From Mesorhizobium prunaredense (GTDB lineage Bacteria > Pseudomonadota > Alphaproteobacteria > Rhizobiales > Rhizobiaceae), in NCBI RefSeq assembly GCF_900156895.1, contig NZ_FTPD01000009.1:21965-85964 (forward strand): a stretch of DNA of 64,000 nucleotides, in the 5' to 3' direction. Shown piece by piece: positions 52,340 through 63,220 of the stretch. Each line of letters begins with the position of its first letter. The stretch's first letter is position 1. The translations under genes were made by a program, and so were the position numbers. Below the pieces are notes generated by a model. The model worked only from the letters and a program-made list of their open reading frames with translations, had not been told where the DNA came from and did no database searches.

Positions 52340-54373
52340 TTGAACCTGGTCAATCCGCCGAGCCTTGTTCTAAACGGTGTCGAGTTCGATTTCGACGCCG
52401 GTCTCCTGCACGGCGAGCATGGTGAAGATGTCCCGCTGAGGCCTCAATCGCTCGCGGTGCTGAAGCATCTGGTCGCCAACGCCAACCGTGTCGTGACCAA
52501 GGAGGAGCTCCTGGACGCTGTCTGGCCCGGCATCGCGGTGACGGAAAACAGTCTTTCCCAGTGCATCAGCGAAATCAGGAAAGCCATCGGCGACGAGAAG
52601 CAGAGCCTGCTCAAGACAGTCGCGCGACGGGGGTATCGCTTTGTCCCCGAAAGCCAAGCGCCCGGCATACCTGACGATCGCTACCCGCAGGTTCACGGCA
52701 CTGCCCCTCCTGACCAGCACGAGACCAAACGCCGGCGAAGCCTGATATTTGTAAGCGCTGTACTGGCAATCGTTGCCGCAGTCGCGGCGTTCATCTGGAG
52801 GCCTACATTTGATACGGAAGTGCCGACCTCGCTCTCGATCGCGGTTCTGCCGTTCGCAAATCTCAGCGAAGCCGAGGAGCAGGCCTATCTTGCCAACGGT
52901 TTCGCCGACGATCTGACGACAGAGCTGGCGCGCGTTCCCGGCCTGTTTGTCGTCTCGCGCAATGCCGCGCGTGCATATCGCAACAGCGGTCTGCCGCCGG
53001 CGAAGATCGCGAAAGAGCTCGGCGTCCGCTACCTGCTGGAGGGCTCGGTTAGACGTCTCGGCGATGAAGTGCGCATCAATGCGCACTTGGTCGATGCCTC
53101 GACGGTTGGCCAGATCTGGGCCGAGCGGTTCGAAGGTCCGTTCAGCGATGTGTTCAAGCTCCAGGACCAGGTGACCGGGCAGATTGTCGCCGCGCTGCAG
53201 CTAAAGCTCGTCCCAGGAAAAGCAAACCTGGCCGTGTCCGGCGATACTGACGATCCGGAAGCTTACCAGGCTTTTCGGCGCGCTATCGAGGCGCGACGAA
53301 CGGATACACCATCAGGCACCGTGGAGGCATCTCGCTACCTGCGCCAGGCCTTGGCGCTTGATGCCGATTTCGGCGCGGCGGCCGCGGAATTGGCATGGCT
53401 CCACTGGGATACAGACGACGCGAGGAGACAGGCTCTAGGGCTTAGTTGGACCGAAATCGACGACGAGCTCTACGGCAATCTGGCCATCGCTGCCGGAAAT
53501 CCCTCGCCCGGTTACTATCAGCTGATTTCCGAGCTTCTGGTCCGGGAGCATAGGTCCGACGAGGCGGTGGCTGCCCTGCAAAAGGCGATAGCACTCGACC
53601 CGAGCGATTCCTGGACCTACGAAGGGCTGAGCCAGGCCCTCATCTTCAACGGCAAGCCGGCAGAGGGGCGAACCTTTCTCGAGGCGGCCCTCCGCGTCGA
53701 TCCCGGGTGGACGGAGTGGCGACACTACCAGGCTGGCATGGCGGCGTTCGGCCAGGGCCGCTACGAGGAGGCGGTCGCGCAGCTTGAGCAGGTTGATGTT
53801 CGGTCGCCCAATCCCTGGACGAAGTTCTACGGCCTGCATGTTCTTGTCGCAGCGCTTGCGCATCTCGATCGCCTGCCGGAAGCGGCCTCGGCCCTGGAGC
53901 AGCTCCGAAGCGTACTGTCGGAAAGGCAGGAGGGGCAACCGAACCTGCTGATCGCGCAGCAGTTCTTCGTCTACAAGCGACCGGAGGATATCGTTCGCCT
54001 GCTCGATGGCTTGAGGAAGGCAGGGGTTTCCGAGCTTCCGGCCGGAATGGAACCGCAATCTGCTGAACGGATGAATGGCGTCGACATCGGCAATCTCATA
54101 ATCGGACACGAGCTGACGGGACGCCAGGTTCTGCCCGATGTCTTGGCCTACCATTCTGTGATTGCGGCAGACGGCAGCGTGACCCGAACAGTTGGTGAGG
54201 AGGTCGTGACCGGTCGGATGTGGGTTCAGGGCGACAGCTTGTGCAGCGCCTATCCGCGTAAACTGACGGGCTGTGGCGCCGTCTTCCGCAACCTGAGCGT
54301 CACACCGGGAGCCCCGAACGAATACATCCTGCTGTCTCGCTTCAAGCGTTATGAATTCTCGGTGACGAAGTAG
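52340..54373 (+). CDS. CadC-like membrane regulator with TolB-like and TPR regions
   Basis: A 677-residue protein. An N-terminal OmpR/PhoB-type winged helix (about 10-110, FDFDAGLLHGE, RPQSLAVLKHLV, RRGYRFVPES) is followed by one transmembrane helix (SLIFVSAVLAIVAAVAAFIW, about 133-152). A TolB-like/FlgO-type region follows (SIAVLPFANLSEAEEQAYLANGF in pieces) and then TPR-like helices (about 300-540). It would sense a periplasmic signal and regulate transcription. The only in-frame start upstream of the HTH is a TTG at 52340, after an in-frame stop. Substrate and target are unknown. Confidence 0.88.
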   Translation: MNLVNPPSLVLNGVEFDFDAGLLHGEHGEDVPLRPQSLAVLKHLVANANRVVTKEELLDAVWPGIAVTENSLSQCISEIRKAIGDEKQSLLKTVARRGYRFVPESQAPGIPDDRYPQVHGTAPPDQHETKRRRSLIFVSAVLAIVAAVAAFIWRPTFDTEVPTSLSIAVLPFANLSEAEEQAYLANGFADDLTTELARVPGLFVVSRNAARAYRNSGLPPAKIAKELGVRYLLEGSVRRLGDEVRINAHLVDASTVGQIWAERFEGPFSDVFKLQDQVTGQIVAALQLKLVPGKANLAVSGDTDDPEAYQAFRRAIEARRTDTPSGTVEASRYLRQALALDADFGAAAAELAWLHWDTDDARRQALGLSWTEIDDELYGNLAIAAGNPSPGYYQLISELLVREHRSDEAVAALQKAIALDPSDSWTYEGLSQALIFNGKPAEGRTFLEAALRVDPGWTEWRHYQAGMAAFGQGRYEEAVAQLEQVDVRSPNPWTKFYGLHVLVAALAHLDRLPEAASALEQLRSVLSERQEGQPNLLIAQQFFVYKRPEDIVRLLDGLRKAGVSELPAGMEPQSAERMNGVDIGNLIIGHELTGRQVLPDVLAYHSVIAADGSVTRTVGEEVVTGRMWVQGDSLCSAYPRKLTGCGAVFRNLSVTPGAPNEYILLSRFKRYEFSVTK

Positions 54374-54389
54374 CAGCACCTTGCTGCGT

Positions 54390-54716
54390 TTACAGCGGCC
54401 ATGAGAGATTGAGGTTCATTTCGGTCATGCCTTCGGTGACGTACGGACCACAGCGCTTCAATGCATCCGCGAAATCCTTGGCCAAGCCCTTGAACGTCTC
54501 GGTCTGCGGCGCAACGTCGACGATTTGGATGGCACTGACCTGCCCCTCGCGGGTGAAGCTGACGTGGACATCTGCACTGAAGCTGATCCCGCGCATCGCC
54601 GTCTGCGTAGGCCAGCAGCTTGCTGCCCGTTCAAGAATGTGGCGGCTCAGACCATCACCAGCGGACGCGGTGGTCGCGGCGCCGATCACGAGAACTCCCA
54701 AGATGCGGTTGATCAT
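54390..54716 (-). CDS. Small exported protein
   Basis: A 108-residue protein with a signal peptide (MINRILGVLVIGAATTASA, cleavage near residue 19) and a mature domain with HVSFTREGQVSAIQIVDVAP, which resembles a TonB-C-like fold, and two Cys (C34, C89) that could pair. It is convergent with the CadC-like regulator. Function not assigned. Confidence 0.75.
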   Translation of the reverse strand: MINRILGVLVIGAATTASAGDGLSRHILERAASCWPTQTAMRGISFSADVHVSFTREGQVSAIQIVDVAPQTETFKGLAKDFADALKRCGPYVTEGMTEMNLNLSWPL

Positions 54717-54991
54717 CCTTTATCTCCTCTGTTCGACGCCCGAACCGTGTGGGAACGTCGTGGGAGAGAGGACGCGAGGGCTCGTTCGAAGTCATGATGT
54801 CGGCGTGAAAAAGTTCTGAAGAGTGGTGAACGCAGTCGTGCCATCGGATGCATTCAAACGGGCGAGGACGCCCCCGCGAGGTTGGATTGGGTTGGAGGGG
54901 CGGGTCTACGCTGGTCGTCCCCCACCATTCAGCCGACATTTTTAGGCCAAACGAACAAATAGGGCCCTGGCGACAAAATAAGCGTGCAGCC
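54717..54991. other. Intergenic stretch
   Basis: No supported gene in the 275 bp between the exported protein and uppP, both read from the minus strand. It may carry the promoter of the exported-protein gene. Confidence 0.4.
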
Positions 54992-55798
54992 TCACCCCCA
55001 GACGAACAGCGCCGCCAGGCCGGCGGTGCCGATGACCAGCCGCCACCAGCCGAACAGCGAATAGCCGTGGCGCGAGACGTAGTTGAGCAGGAAGCGCACG
55101 ACGATGAGCGCCGCGACGAAGGCGGCGATGAAACCGGCGGCGATGATGGGCAGATCGGCGCTGGTCAGCACATTGCGGTTCTTGAACAGGTCGAAGGCGA
55201 AGGCGCCGACCATCGTCGGCATGGCGAGAAAGAAGGAGAATTCCGCAGCCGCCCGTTTGTCGACGCCCAGAAGCAGCGCGCCGACGATCGTCGAACCGGA
55301 ACGCGACGTGCCGGGGATCAGCGAAAGGCACTGGAACAGTCCGATCTGCAGATAGAGCCGGAGCGGAAACTGCTCGACGTCATGGTACAGCGGCTTCGGC
55401 TTGAAGCGATCCACCCACAGCAGGACCAGGCCGCCGATGATCAGCATGATGCAGATCAGCCTCGGCGATTCAAACAGCACCGTCTTGATGAAGCCATGGG
55501 CCAGCGCGCCGATGACGGCCGCCGGCAGAAAGGCGACGAGGATGCCGAGAACGAAATGCCGCGTCACCCGATCACGCGGCAGATCGACCAGCATCTGCCA
55601 CAGGCGACGGAAATAGACGCTGAGGATCGCCAGGATGGCGCCGAGCTGGATCAGGATCTCGAAGGCCTTGCCGGTCGAATGGAAGCCGAGAAAATGGCCG
55701 GCAAGCAGGATATGGCCGGTCGATGAGACCGGAATGAACTCGGTCATGCCCTCGATCATGCCGAGCAGCAGCGCTTCGACAATGGTCTGGCTTTCCAT
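54992..55798 (-). CDS. uppP: Undecaprenyl-diphosphatase (UppP/BacA)
   Basis: A 268-residue, eight-helix membrane enzyme that dephosphorylates undecaprenyl diphosphate in cell-wall recycling. It carries the [14 protein letters not shown] motif (Glu and Ser) near residue 16 and the [15 protein letters not shown] motif near 175. I chose the ATG at 55798 ([13 protein letters not shown]), the family N-terminus, over an upstream in-frame start at 55909. Confidence 0.96.
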   Translation of the reverse strand: MESQTIVEALLLGMIEGMTEFIPVSSTGHILLAGHFLGFHSTGKAFEILIQLGAILAILSVYFRRLWQMLVDLPRDRVTRHFVLGILVAFLPAAVIGALAHGFIKTVLFESPRLICIMLIIGGLVLLWVDRFKPKPLYHDVEQFPLRLYLQIGLFQCLSLIPGTSRSGSTIVGALLLGVDKRAAAEFSFFLAMPTMVGAFAFDLFKNRNVLTSADLPIIAAGFIAAFVAALIVVRFLLNYVSRHGYSLFGWWRLVIGTAGLAALFVWG

Positions 55799-55961
55799 GG
55801 AAACCTCGGCGTTCGAGTGAGAGCTTTGAAGAACGGCTTGCTTGTCATGGCGCGGAACTCCTCCTATAGGTCGCAGCACCCTGACGGCCCTTTGAATCGG
55901 GGCGACCAAGACTTACCGGCGCAGCCGGCGATTTGCCAGTGCGCTCTATTATCGCGGGACC

Positions 55962-56654
55962 ATGCTGACGCTTTTCCACCACCCGATGTTCGCCACCTGC
56001 CGCTTCGTTCGCCTCGCTTTCGGCGAGTATGGCGAGGAGCTGGCGCTGATCGAGGAAAAGCCGTGGATGCGGCGCAAGGAGTTCCTGGCGCTGAACCCGG
56101 CCGGCACGCTGCCGATCCTGCTTGCCGAGGGCGACGTGCCGATCGTCGGCGCCATGGTCATCGGCGAATATCTCGACGAGACGCGCGGCGTGCTCAAGCG
56201 CGACAAGCGGCTGTTCGCCGAGGACCCGATGGAGCGCGCCGAAATCCGCCGGCTGACCGACTGGTATCTCAACAAGGCCGATAGCGAGGTGACGCGGCAC
56301 CTGGTGCGCGAGCGCGTGCTGAAGCCGATCATGCCGGAAACGGCGGGCGGCGGCTCGCCCGATTCGGCAGCGATCCGCGCCGCGCGCGCCAACATCCGCC
56401 AGCATATGAAATACACCAACTGGCTGGCCGGCACCCGCCATTGGCTGGCCGGCAGCAAGGTCACCTATGCCGACCTCGCGGCTGCGGCTGCGCTGTCCGT
56501 GCTCGACTATCTCGGCGAGATCGACTGGCGCGAACACGCTGCAGCGCGCGAATGGTATGCGCGGGTGAAATCACGGCCATCGTTCCGGCCGCTTTTGTCC
56601 GACCGGGTGCGCGGCCTGTCGCCGGTGTCACACTATGCGGACCTCGATTTCTAG
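55962..56654 (+). CDS. Glutathione S-transferase family protein
   Basis: A 230-residue GST-fold protein: [20 protein letters not shown], then NPAGTLPIL and VIGEYLDET in the thioredoxin-like half. The helical half has [16 protein letters not shown]. It is not an LpxI/FtsZ protein. The 3' end overlaps queG by 20 bp, so it is co-transcribed with queG, the NAD(P) protein and mepA. Substrate unknown. Confidence 0.9.
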   Translation: MLTLFHHPMFATCRFVRLAFGEYGEELALIEEKPWMRRKEFLALNPAGTLPILLAEGDVPIVGAMVIGEYLDETRGVLKRDKRLFAEDPMERAEIRRLTDWYLNKADSEVTRHLVRERVLKPIMPETAGGGSPDSAAIRAARANIRQHMKYTNWLAGTRHWLAGSKVTYADLAAAAALSVLDYLGEIDWREHAAAREWYARVKSRPSFRPLLSDRVRGLSPVSHYADLDF

Positions 56655-57795
56655 AGCGCAAAACCTGCGCGCGCTGATCGACCGCGCGGCGCGGCGCGCC
56701 GGTTTCGATGCCGTTGCCGTCACCACGCCCGATGCCATCCCGCAGGCGCCGGCCCGGCTTGCCGCATTCGTCGCCGACGGCTTCCACGGCTCGATGGACT
56801 GGATCGCCGAGACGCTCGAGCGCCGCGGCGAGCCGATGGCGCTGTGGCCCGAAGTTCGCTCGATCATCGTGCTGGCCATGAACTACGGGCCGGACCACGA
56901 CCCGCGCGCGGTGCTGGACAAGCGCCAGCGCGGCGCGATCTCCGTCTACGCGCAGAACCGCGATTACCACGACGTGATCAAAGGCCGGCTGAAAGAGATC
57001 GCCGGCAAGATCGTGGCGCGCTCGGGCAGCGACGTAAAAGTGTTCGTCGACACCGCCCCGGTGATGGAAAAGCCGCTGGCAGAAGCCGCCGGCCTCGGCT
57101 GGCAAGGCAAGCACACCAATCTGGTCAGCCGCGAACACGGCTCCTGGCTGTTCCTCGGCACCATCTTCACGACGGCCGAGCTTGCACCCGATACGCCCGA
57201 GGACGACCATTGCGGCTCCTGCCGCGCCTGTCTCGACGTCTGCCCGACCGACGCCTTTCCGGCTCCCTACCGGCTCGATGCGCGACGCTGCATCTCCTAC
57301 CTCACCATCGAGAACAAGGGGCCGATCCCGCACGCGTTCCGCGAAAAAATCGGCAACCGCATCTATGGCTGCGACGATTGCCTGGCCGCATGCCCGTGGA
57401 ACAAGTTTGCCCGGGCGGCTTCCGAGGCAAAGCTCGTCGCCCGCGCCGACTTGCGCGAGCCGCCGCTCGCCGATCTGTTGGCGCTCGACGACGCTGCTTT
57501 CCGGTCGTTCTTTAGCGGTTCGCCGGTCAAGCGCATCGGTCGCGACCGCTTTGTCCGCAATGTGTTGATCGCCGCCGGCAATTCCGGCCAACCCTCGCTC
57601 GGCAACGCCGTGCGTGCGCTGCTCGATGATGCCTCGCCGCTGGTGCGCGGCGCAGCGGTTTGGGCGCTGTCACGGCTTGTGCCGGTTTCGGAATTCGCCA
57701 AATCGGCCACCGCTGCGGTGAAAGCAGAAGGCGACGAGGCCGTGCGACGCGAATGGCGCCTGGCGCTGGCAGACCAGATCGAGGCGCATGCATGA
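56635..57795 (+). CDS. queG: tRNA epoxyqueuosine reductase QueG
   Basis: A 386-residue cobalamin and iron-sulfur enzyme that makes queuosine in tRNA anticodons. Two ferredoxin-type clusters are visible: [16 protein letters not shown] (about residue 193) and [11 protein letters not shown] (about 243), followed by HEAT-like repeats at the C-terminus. The start ATG overlaps the GST gene by 20 bp and its end overlaps the next gene by 4 bp. Confidence 0.95.
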   Translation: MRTSISRAQNLRALIDRAARRAGFDAVAVTTPDAIPQAPARLAAFVADGFHGSMDWIAETLERRGEPMALWPEVRSIIVLAMNYGPDHDPRAVLDKRQRGAISVYAQNRDYHDVIKGRLKEIAGKIVARSGSDVKVFVDTAPVMEKPLAEAAGLGWQGKHTNLVSREHGSWLFLGTIFTTAELAPDTPEDDHCGSCRACLDVCPTDAFPAPYRLDARRCISYLTIENKGPIPHAFREKIGNRIYGCDDCLAACPWNKFARAASEAKLVARADLREPPLADLLALDDAAFRSFFSGSPVKRIGRDRFVRNVLIAAGNSGQPSLGNAVRALLDDASPLVRGAAVWALSRLVPVSEFAKSATAAVKAEGDEAVRREWRLALADQIEAHA

Positions 57796-58694
57796 GCGAG
57801 AAGCAGATCCTCATTTTCGGCGCCGGCTATTCGGGCAAGGCATTTGCCCGCGCCAGCAAGGATGCCGGCACGATCCTTGGCACGACACGCGCAACGGAGA
57901 AATTCGAAGCGCTGCGGCAAGCCGGAATCCAGCCGCTGCTTTTCGATAGCGCGCTGACGCTTGAAATCAGCGACGCGCTCGAGAAAACAACCCACCTCGT
58001 CGTCTCGGTGGCGCCGGAAGAGGCCGGTGACCCGGTGCTGAATGCGGCGCGCCAGGCAATCGCGGAGATGCCGGCGCTCGAATGGATCGCCTATCTCTCC
58101 ACCGTCGGCGTCTATGGCGACCATGGCGGCGGCTGGGTCGACGAGACCGCCGAATGCAGGCCGGTGTCGGAGCGCTCGATGCTGCGTGTCGCCGCCGAGC
58201 AGGACTGGCTGAAGCTGGGTCGCGACATCGGCCGGCCGGTGGCGATCCTGCGGCTTTCCGGCATTTACGGGCCGGGCCGCAATGCGCTGGTCAATCTGGA
58301 AAACGGCACCGCGCGGCGGCTGATCAAGCCGGGCCAGGTGTTCAACCGCATCCATTGCGACGACATTGCGGGGGCGCTTTGGCATCTGCTCAAGGCCAAT
58401 CGCGGCGGCATCTTCAACGTCACCGACGACCTGCCGGCGCCGCCGCAGGACGTCGTTACCTATGCCGCAGGGCTGATGGGCGTCACACCGCCGCCGGAAA
58501 TTCCGTTCGAGACCGCCCAACTTTCGCCCATGGCGCGGTCCTTCTATGGCGAGAACAAGCGTGTCGCCAACACGGCGATCAAGGCGGCCGGCTATCGCTT
58601 CCGCTTTCCCGACTACCGCAGGGCATTCGACCATATGTGGGCCGAGGGCAACTGGCGCGACGGCGAGGCGCGCAGCCCGATGAAGCGGTCGTGA
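57792..58694 (+). CDS. NAD(P)-binding SDR/epimerase-like protein
   Basis: A 300-residue Rossmann-fold protein of the atypical SDR/YeeZ type. It has [13 protein letters not shown] (Gly-rich loop), then [18 protein letters not shown] and [15 protein letters not shown]. The start ATG overlaps the queG stop by 4 bp. Substrate unknown. Confidence 0.9.
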   Translation: MSEKQILIFGAGYSGKAFARASKDAGTILGTTRATEKFEALRQAGIQPLLFDSALTLEISDALEKTTHLVVSVAPEEAGDPVLNAARQAIAEMPALEWIAYLSTVGVYGDHGGGWVDETAECRPVSERSMLRVAAEQDWLKLGRDIGRPVAILRLSGIYGPGRNALVNLENGTARRLIKPGQVFNRIHCDDIAGALWHLLKANRGGIFNVTDDLPAPPQDVVTYAAGLMGVTPPPEIPFETAQLSPMARSFYGENKRVANTAIKAAGYRFRFPDYRRAFDHMWAEGNWRDGEARSPMKRS

Positions 58695-58754
58695 TCGAAA
58701 TCGCGCGCCGGGCGTGCTATGATTCGAGTTAATTTGCAGAGGGGTTCTGCTGTC

Positions 58755-59858
58755 ATGACGATGTTGAAGCGATCATTGCGCGGTAGATCGCGGCTGCTGA
58801 CAGCAGCGCTCGCCGTCCTGGTCCTGGCGGGGCTTGCAGCGCGACCTGCGGCGGCCGAGGAACTGGCGAAAAACCTGTTCGGCGCCCAAAAGCTGCCGGC
58901 CGTGGCTGCGCCGCAGTCGATCGGTTTTTATTCCAAGGGCTGCTTTGCCGGCGGCGTCGCCATACCCCTGAACGGCCCGAAATGGGAGGTGATGCGGCCT
59001 TCGCGCAACCGCCGCTGGGGCCATCCGACGATGATCGCGCTGATCGAGAAACTGTCGCGCGACGCCGCGGCCGATGGCTGGCCCGGCCTTTTGGTCGGCG
59101 ACATTTCGCAGCCGCGCGGCGGCCCGATGCTGACCGGCCATGCCTCGCACCAGATCGGCCTCGACGCCGACATCTGGCTGACGCCAATGCCCGACCGCAA
59201 GCTTTCGCTCGAGCAGCGCGAAAACATGAGCGCCACCTTGCTTGTCGACGAAAAGACCCATTTGGTGAAAGATGCGCTCTGGGCACCGGCGCATACGCGG
59301 CTGCTGAAGCGCGCGGCAAGCTATGCGGAAGTCGAGCGAATCCTGATCAATCCCGGCATCAAGAAGAAGCTCTGCGACACGGTGAAAGGCGACCGTGGAT
59401 GGCTGCGCAAGGTCAGGCCGTTCTGGGGCCATGACTATCACTTCCACATCCGCATCGGCTGCCAGCCCGGCTCGCCCAAATGCAAAGCGCAGGAAAACAC
59501 AGCGCCAGGCGACGGCTGCGACCAGTCGCTGGCATGGTGGTTCACCGAGGAGCCGTGGCGCCCCAACAAGAACCCGGACAGGCCGAAAGCGCGTGACCTG
59601 ATGACGATGGCGAGCCTGCCCGCAGCATGCCAGGCCGTGCTCGACGGGCCAGATCCGGCTTCGGCGGAGGCGGTCACCTATTATGGCGACTATTATGGCA
59701 ACGGGGTGCCGGTCGCGGCTGCACCCGTTCTCACGAAGGCTCCCTCGCCGGCGCGGGCATCGGCAAGCGGCGCGGCAGCGCTGCCGGCCACGGCCAACGC
59801 CTACGCCGAAACGCCCGAGATCGGCATTCCGCTGCCGCGACCCCGGCCGGGTGGCTGA
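58755..59858 (+). CDS. mepA: Penicillin-insensitive murein endopeptidase MepA
   Basis: A 367-residue secreted LAS metallopeptidase that cleaves D-alanyl-meso-diaminopimelyl bonds. A signal peptide (LLTAALAVLVLAGLAARPAAA) precedes the catalytic motifs SHQIGLDADIW (His, Asp) and GHDYHFHIRIGC (His). Four Cys (in CQPGSPKC and the surrounding region) could form disulfides. The C-terminal tail is Ala/Pro-rich. I chose the ATG at 58755, after GAGGGG, over an in-frame one at 58719. Confidence 0.95.
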   Translation: MTMLKRSLRGRSRLLTAALAVLVLAGLAARPAAAEELAKNLFGAQKLPAVAAPQSIGFYSKGCFAGGVAIPLNGPKWEVMRPSRNRRWGHPTMIALIEKLSRDAAADGWPGLLVGDISQPRGGPMLTGHASHQIGLDADIWLTPMPDRKLSLEQRENMSATLLVDEKTHLVKDALWAPAHTRLLKRAASYAEVERILINPGIKKKLCDTVKGDRGWLRKVRPFWGHDYHFHIRIGCQPGSPKCKAQENTAPGDGCDQSLAWWFTEEPWRPNKNPDRPKARDLMTMASLPAACQAVLDGPDPASAEAVTYYGDYYGNGVPVAAAPVLTKAPSPARASASGAAALPATANAYAETPEIGIPLPRPRPGG

Positions 59859-59907
59859 GGACAGCGCCTCGGCTTCCAGCTGGAGACCACCAACTGTTGG
59901 GGTAGGC

Positions 59908-60083
59908 GCCGCCCCTCATTGCCCTGCCGGGCATTTCTCCCCGTATGGTGACGGGGAGAAAGGGCCTGGACCAGCCTTGGCGCCCTGCCTGCGACGCTGG
60001 TGATTGGCGAAACCGGTGACAAGAGCGCCCCTCTCCCCGTCACTATACGGGGAGAGGATGCCGGCAGGCAGGTGAGGGGCAGC
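59908..60083. repeat. Paired-palindrome intergenic repeat (type B, copy 2)
   Basis: The left arm (CGCCGCCCCTCATTGCCCTG, then TTCTCCCCGTATGGTGACGG) pairs with the right arm 60028-60083 (CTCCCCGTCACTATACGGGG then GGATGCCGGCAGGCAGGTGA). It closely matches 39022-39197. No gene lies between 59859 and 60229. Confidence 0.8.
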
Positions 60084-60229
60084 GCCAACGCTGAATGAGG
60101 CCAGGACGAAATTCGGACCGGAAGTGATTGCCCCGGAACTGACCCTGAAGCGACTTTCCCTTTCCCGGGTCATGCGCTAGTCAACGAAGGAACGGCAGAA
60201 CGCCACTGGGAACCGGGACGGACGAGAGC

Positions 60230-61249
60230 ATGCCAGGCGACGACGACACAGTGCTGCAGTTTCCGGTCCTGATCGGCGACATTGGCGGCACCAATGCACG
60301 CTTTTCGATGGTGCTCGACGCGAATTCGGAACCAACCGAACCGCAGATCGTCCAGACCGCCAATTTCAACACCATCGACGCGGCGATCCAGGCGGCGGTG
60401 CTCGACCGCTCGTCGGTGCGGCCCAACTCCGCCGTGCTGGCGGTGGCCGGCCCGGTAGACAGCGACGAGATCCCGCTCACCAACTGCCCGTGGATCGTCA
60501 AGCCGAAAAAAATGTTTGCCAGCCTCGGCCTCGGCGACGTCGTGGTGCTCAATGATTTCGAGGCGCAGGCGCTGGCCGTCGTGGCGCTCGGCGAAGAGCA
60601 TATGGAAAAGATCGGCGGCGATGCGCCGGAACCCAATGCCGGGCGCGTGGTGCTCGGTCCCGGGACCGGGCTTGGCGTCGCCGGCCTGGTCCACGCGCTG
60701 AACCACTGGATACCGGTGCCCGGCGAGGGCGGTCACATGGATATCGGCCCGCGCTCGCCGCGCGATTTCCAGGTGTTTGCGCATATCGAGAAGCTCGAGG
60801 GCAGAATCTCCGGTGAACAGATCCTGTCCGGACGCGGCCTGGTCAATGCCTACCGGGCGGTGGCCAAGGCGGACGGCAAGCCGGCGCCGTTCACCACGCC
60901 GGCCGAGATCACCGCCGCGGCGCTGGCGAAGTCAGATCCGGTGGCCGAGGAAGCGCTGTCGCTGTTCGTCACCTGCCTCGGGCGCACCGCCGGCGACCTT
61001 GCGCTGGTGTTCATGAGCCGCGGCGGCGTCTTCCTGACCGGCGGCATTGCGCAGAAAATCCTGCCGGCGCTGAAGACCGGCAATTTCCGCGCCGCCTTCG
61101 AGGACAAGGCGCCGCACAGCGAGCTGATGCGCACCATGCCGGTCTATGTGATCACCCATCCGCTGGCAGCGCTTTCCGGGCTTGCCGCCTATGCCAGAAA
61201 CCCTTCGCTGTTCGGCGTCCAGACCGCGGGGCGGCGCTGGCGGGCCTGA
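60230..61249 (+). CDS. glk: Glucokinase
   Basis: A 339-residue glucokinase of the GlcK group. It has the phosphate-binding [14 protein letters not shown] (about residue 14), [20 protein letters not shown] and [11 protein letters not shown] motifs. It phosphorylates glucose with ATP in the cytosol. The ATG at 60230 follows GACGAGAGC. A short gap leads to an ABC transporter gene and dapB. Confidence 0.95.
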   Translation: MPGDDDTVLQFPVLIGDIGGTNARFSMVLDANSEPTEPQIVQTANFNTIDAAIQAAVLDRSSVRPNSAVLAVAGPVDSDEIPLTNCPWIVKPKKMFASLGLGDVVVLNDFEAQALAVVALGEEHMEKIGGDAPEPNAGRVVLGPGTGLGVAGLVHALNHWIPVPGEGGHMDIGPRSPRDFQVFAHIEKLEGRISGEQILSGRGLVNAYRAVAKADGKPAPFTTPAEITAAALAKSDPVAEEALSLFVTCLGRTAGDLALVFMSRGGVFLTGGIAQKILPALKTGNFRAAFEDKAPHSELMRTMPVYVITHPLAALSGLAAYARNPSLFGVQTAGRRWRA

Positions 61250-61366
61250 CCCGCACAAAGTTTTGCCGGCCTCGGCCATAGGCAAGCCGGCACCGGGGCG
61301 CTAAGAGGATTGCCGATAATTTAACCCGGCCGCGCAGCCGGACCGACATCACGGAACGATCCCGAC

Positions 61367-63220
61367 TTGAACCAGTCGCCAAACACCCAAGCCAAAGCCC
61401 GGCCCGGCGAAGTCGTGGCGGTGATCCGCCGCATCCTCGCCGAGAACGGCCGCGACTATCGCTGGTATTATGTTCTGGCCGTTCTGTGCCTGGTGATGGT
61501 TGCGGCCACGACCGCCTTCACCGCCTGGATCATGAAGGATGTCGTCGACCAGATATTCTACGAGCAGCGCGGCGATCTCATCGCGCTGATCTGCTTGTTG
61601 ATCCTGGGCGCCTTCATGCTGCGCGGGCTGGCCACCTACGGCCAGGCGGTGACGCTGGCCAGGATCGGCAACAATCTGGTGGCACGCTACCAGCGCCGCA
61701 TCTTCGCCCATCTGATGAAGCTCGGCATCGGTTTCTTCAACGACACGCGCTCGGGACGGCTGGCCGCCCAGATCAACGAGAACGTCAACGGCATCCGCGA
61801 CCTGCTGTCGATGACGCTGACATCTTTGGCACGCGACGCCGTATCGCTGATCGCGCTGATCGGCGTCATGATCTGGCAGGATCCGATGCTGTCCCTGATG
61901 TCGCTGCTGATCGGGCCGCCGCTGATCTACACCGTCGTCTATCTGACCCGCAGAATAAGGCGCGCCACGCGCGAAGCCGTGCAGATAAACGCGCGGCTGA
62001 TCGGCGCCATGCAGGAAGCAACCCAAGGCATCGCCATCGTCAAGGCGTTTACGCTGGAGGACGAGCTGTCGCGCCGCATCGGCGATCTTGTCGCCGGCGC
62101 CGAGCAGCGGGCAAACCGCATCGCCCGCGTCTCGGAACGGTTATCGCCGATCTCCGACATGCTGGCCGGTTTCGCCGTCGCCGGCGTCATCGCCTATTCA
62201 GGCTACCGGGCAGCCGTCGGCGGCCAGCCGCCCGGTGCGGTCTTTTCCTTCATCACCGCACTGCTGCTTGCCTACGACCCGGCCCGGCGGCTGGCGCGCA
62301 TGCAGGTCGGCATGGAGCGGGCGCTGGTCAATGCGCGCATGATCTACGAGTTGCTCGACCTCGAGCCGAAGCAGGGCGACGCGCCCGGAGCGGCCGAAGC
62401 GAAGATCACCCGCGGCGAGGTGCGCTTCAACAACGTGTCGTTCGGCTATGTCGCCGACGCTCCGGTGCTGCAGGATCTCAGCTTCGTTGCGGCCGCCGGC
62501 AAGATGACGGCCATCGTCGGCGCCTCGGGCGCCGGCAAGTCGACGCTGGTGGCGCTGCTGCAGCGTTTCCACGATGTCGAGGCGGGCAGCATCGAGGTCG
62601 ACGGCCAGGACATTTCGAAAGTCACCAAGCAGTCGCTGCGCCGCTCGATCGCCTATGTCTCGCAACAGCCCTATCTGTTCGAAGGCACCATTCGCGACAA
62701 CATTCGCTACGGGCGGCTGAGCGCCAGCGACGCCGAGATCGAGCTGGCCGCGCAACAGGCCGAGGCCGATGGCTTCATCCGCCAGCAGCCGCAGGGCTAT
62801 GACACCCCTGTCGGCGAAGGCGGCCTGACGCTGTCGGGCGGCCAGCGCCAGCGCCTGTCGATCGCTCGCGCCATCGTGCGGCAGGCACCGATCCTGCTGC
62901 TCGACGAGGCGACCTCGGCACTCGACAACGAAGCGGAAGCGCGCGTCCAGCAGGCGCTGACCCAGATCATGGCGGGGCGCACGACCATCGTCATCGCGCA
63001 CCGGCTGTCGACCGTGGTCAATGCCGACCATATCATCGTGCTGGAACAGGGCCGGCTGGTCGAGCAAGGCACGCATGCCTCGCTGATGGCCGACCTGCAC
63101 AGCGTCTATGCCCGGTTCCACCGGGTGCAGGGCAACAAGGGGCTGGGGCTTGTCGACGACGGCAAGCCAATCCAAACTCCGGGGCAACGCGCGAAAAAAG
63201 CGATTGGGAGAAACTTATGA
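61367..63220 (+). CDS. MsbA-like ABC exporter (ATPase-permease fusion)
   Basis: A 617-residue half-transporter. Six transmembrane helices (residues 40-330) precede an ATPase domain with Walker [11 protein letters not shown]-loop [10 protein letters not shown], signature [10 protein letters not shown], Walker [12 protein letters not shown] and H-loop IAHRLSTV. It resembles lipid-flippase-type (MsbA) exporters. The only good start is a TTG at 61367 (MNQSPNTQA), as upstream codons do not fit the family. The 3' end overlaps dapB by 4 bp, so the two genes are co-translated. Confidence 0.92.
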   Translation: MNQSPNTQAKARPGEVVAVIRRILAENGRDYRWYYVLAVLCLVMVAATTAFTAWIMKDVVDQIFYEQRGDLIALICLLILGAFMLRGLATYGQAVTLARIGNNLVARYQRRIFAHLMKLGIGFFNDTRSGRLAAQINENVNGIRDLLSMTLTSLARDAVSLIALIGVMIWQDPMLSLMSLLIGPPLIYTVVYLTRRIRRATREAVQINARLIGAMQEATQGIAIVKAFTLEDELSRRIGDLVAGAEQRANRIARVSERLSPISDMLAGFAVAGVIAYSGYRAAVGGQPPGAVFSFITALLLAYDPARRLARMQVGMERALVNARMIYELLDLEPKQGDAPGAAEAKITRGEVRFNNVSFGYVADAPVLQDLSFVAAAGKMTAIVGASGAGKSTLVALLQRFHDVEAGSIEVDGQDISKVTKQSLRRSIAYVSQQPYLFEGTIRDNIRYGRLSASDAEIELAAQQAEADGFIRQQPQGYDTPVGEGGLTLSGGQRQRLSIARAIVRQAPILLLDEATSALDNEAEARVQQALTQIMAGRTTIVIAHRLSTVVNADHIIVLEQGRLVEQGTHASLMADLHSVYARFHRVQGNKGLGLVDDGKPIQTPGQRAKKAIGRNL

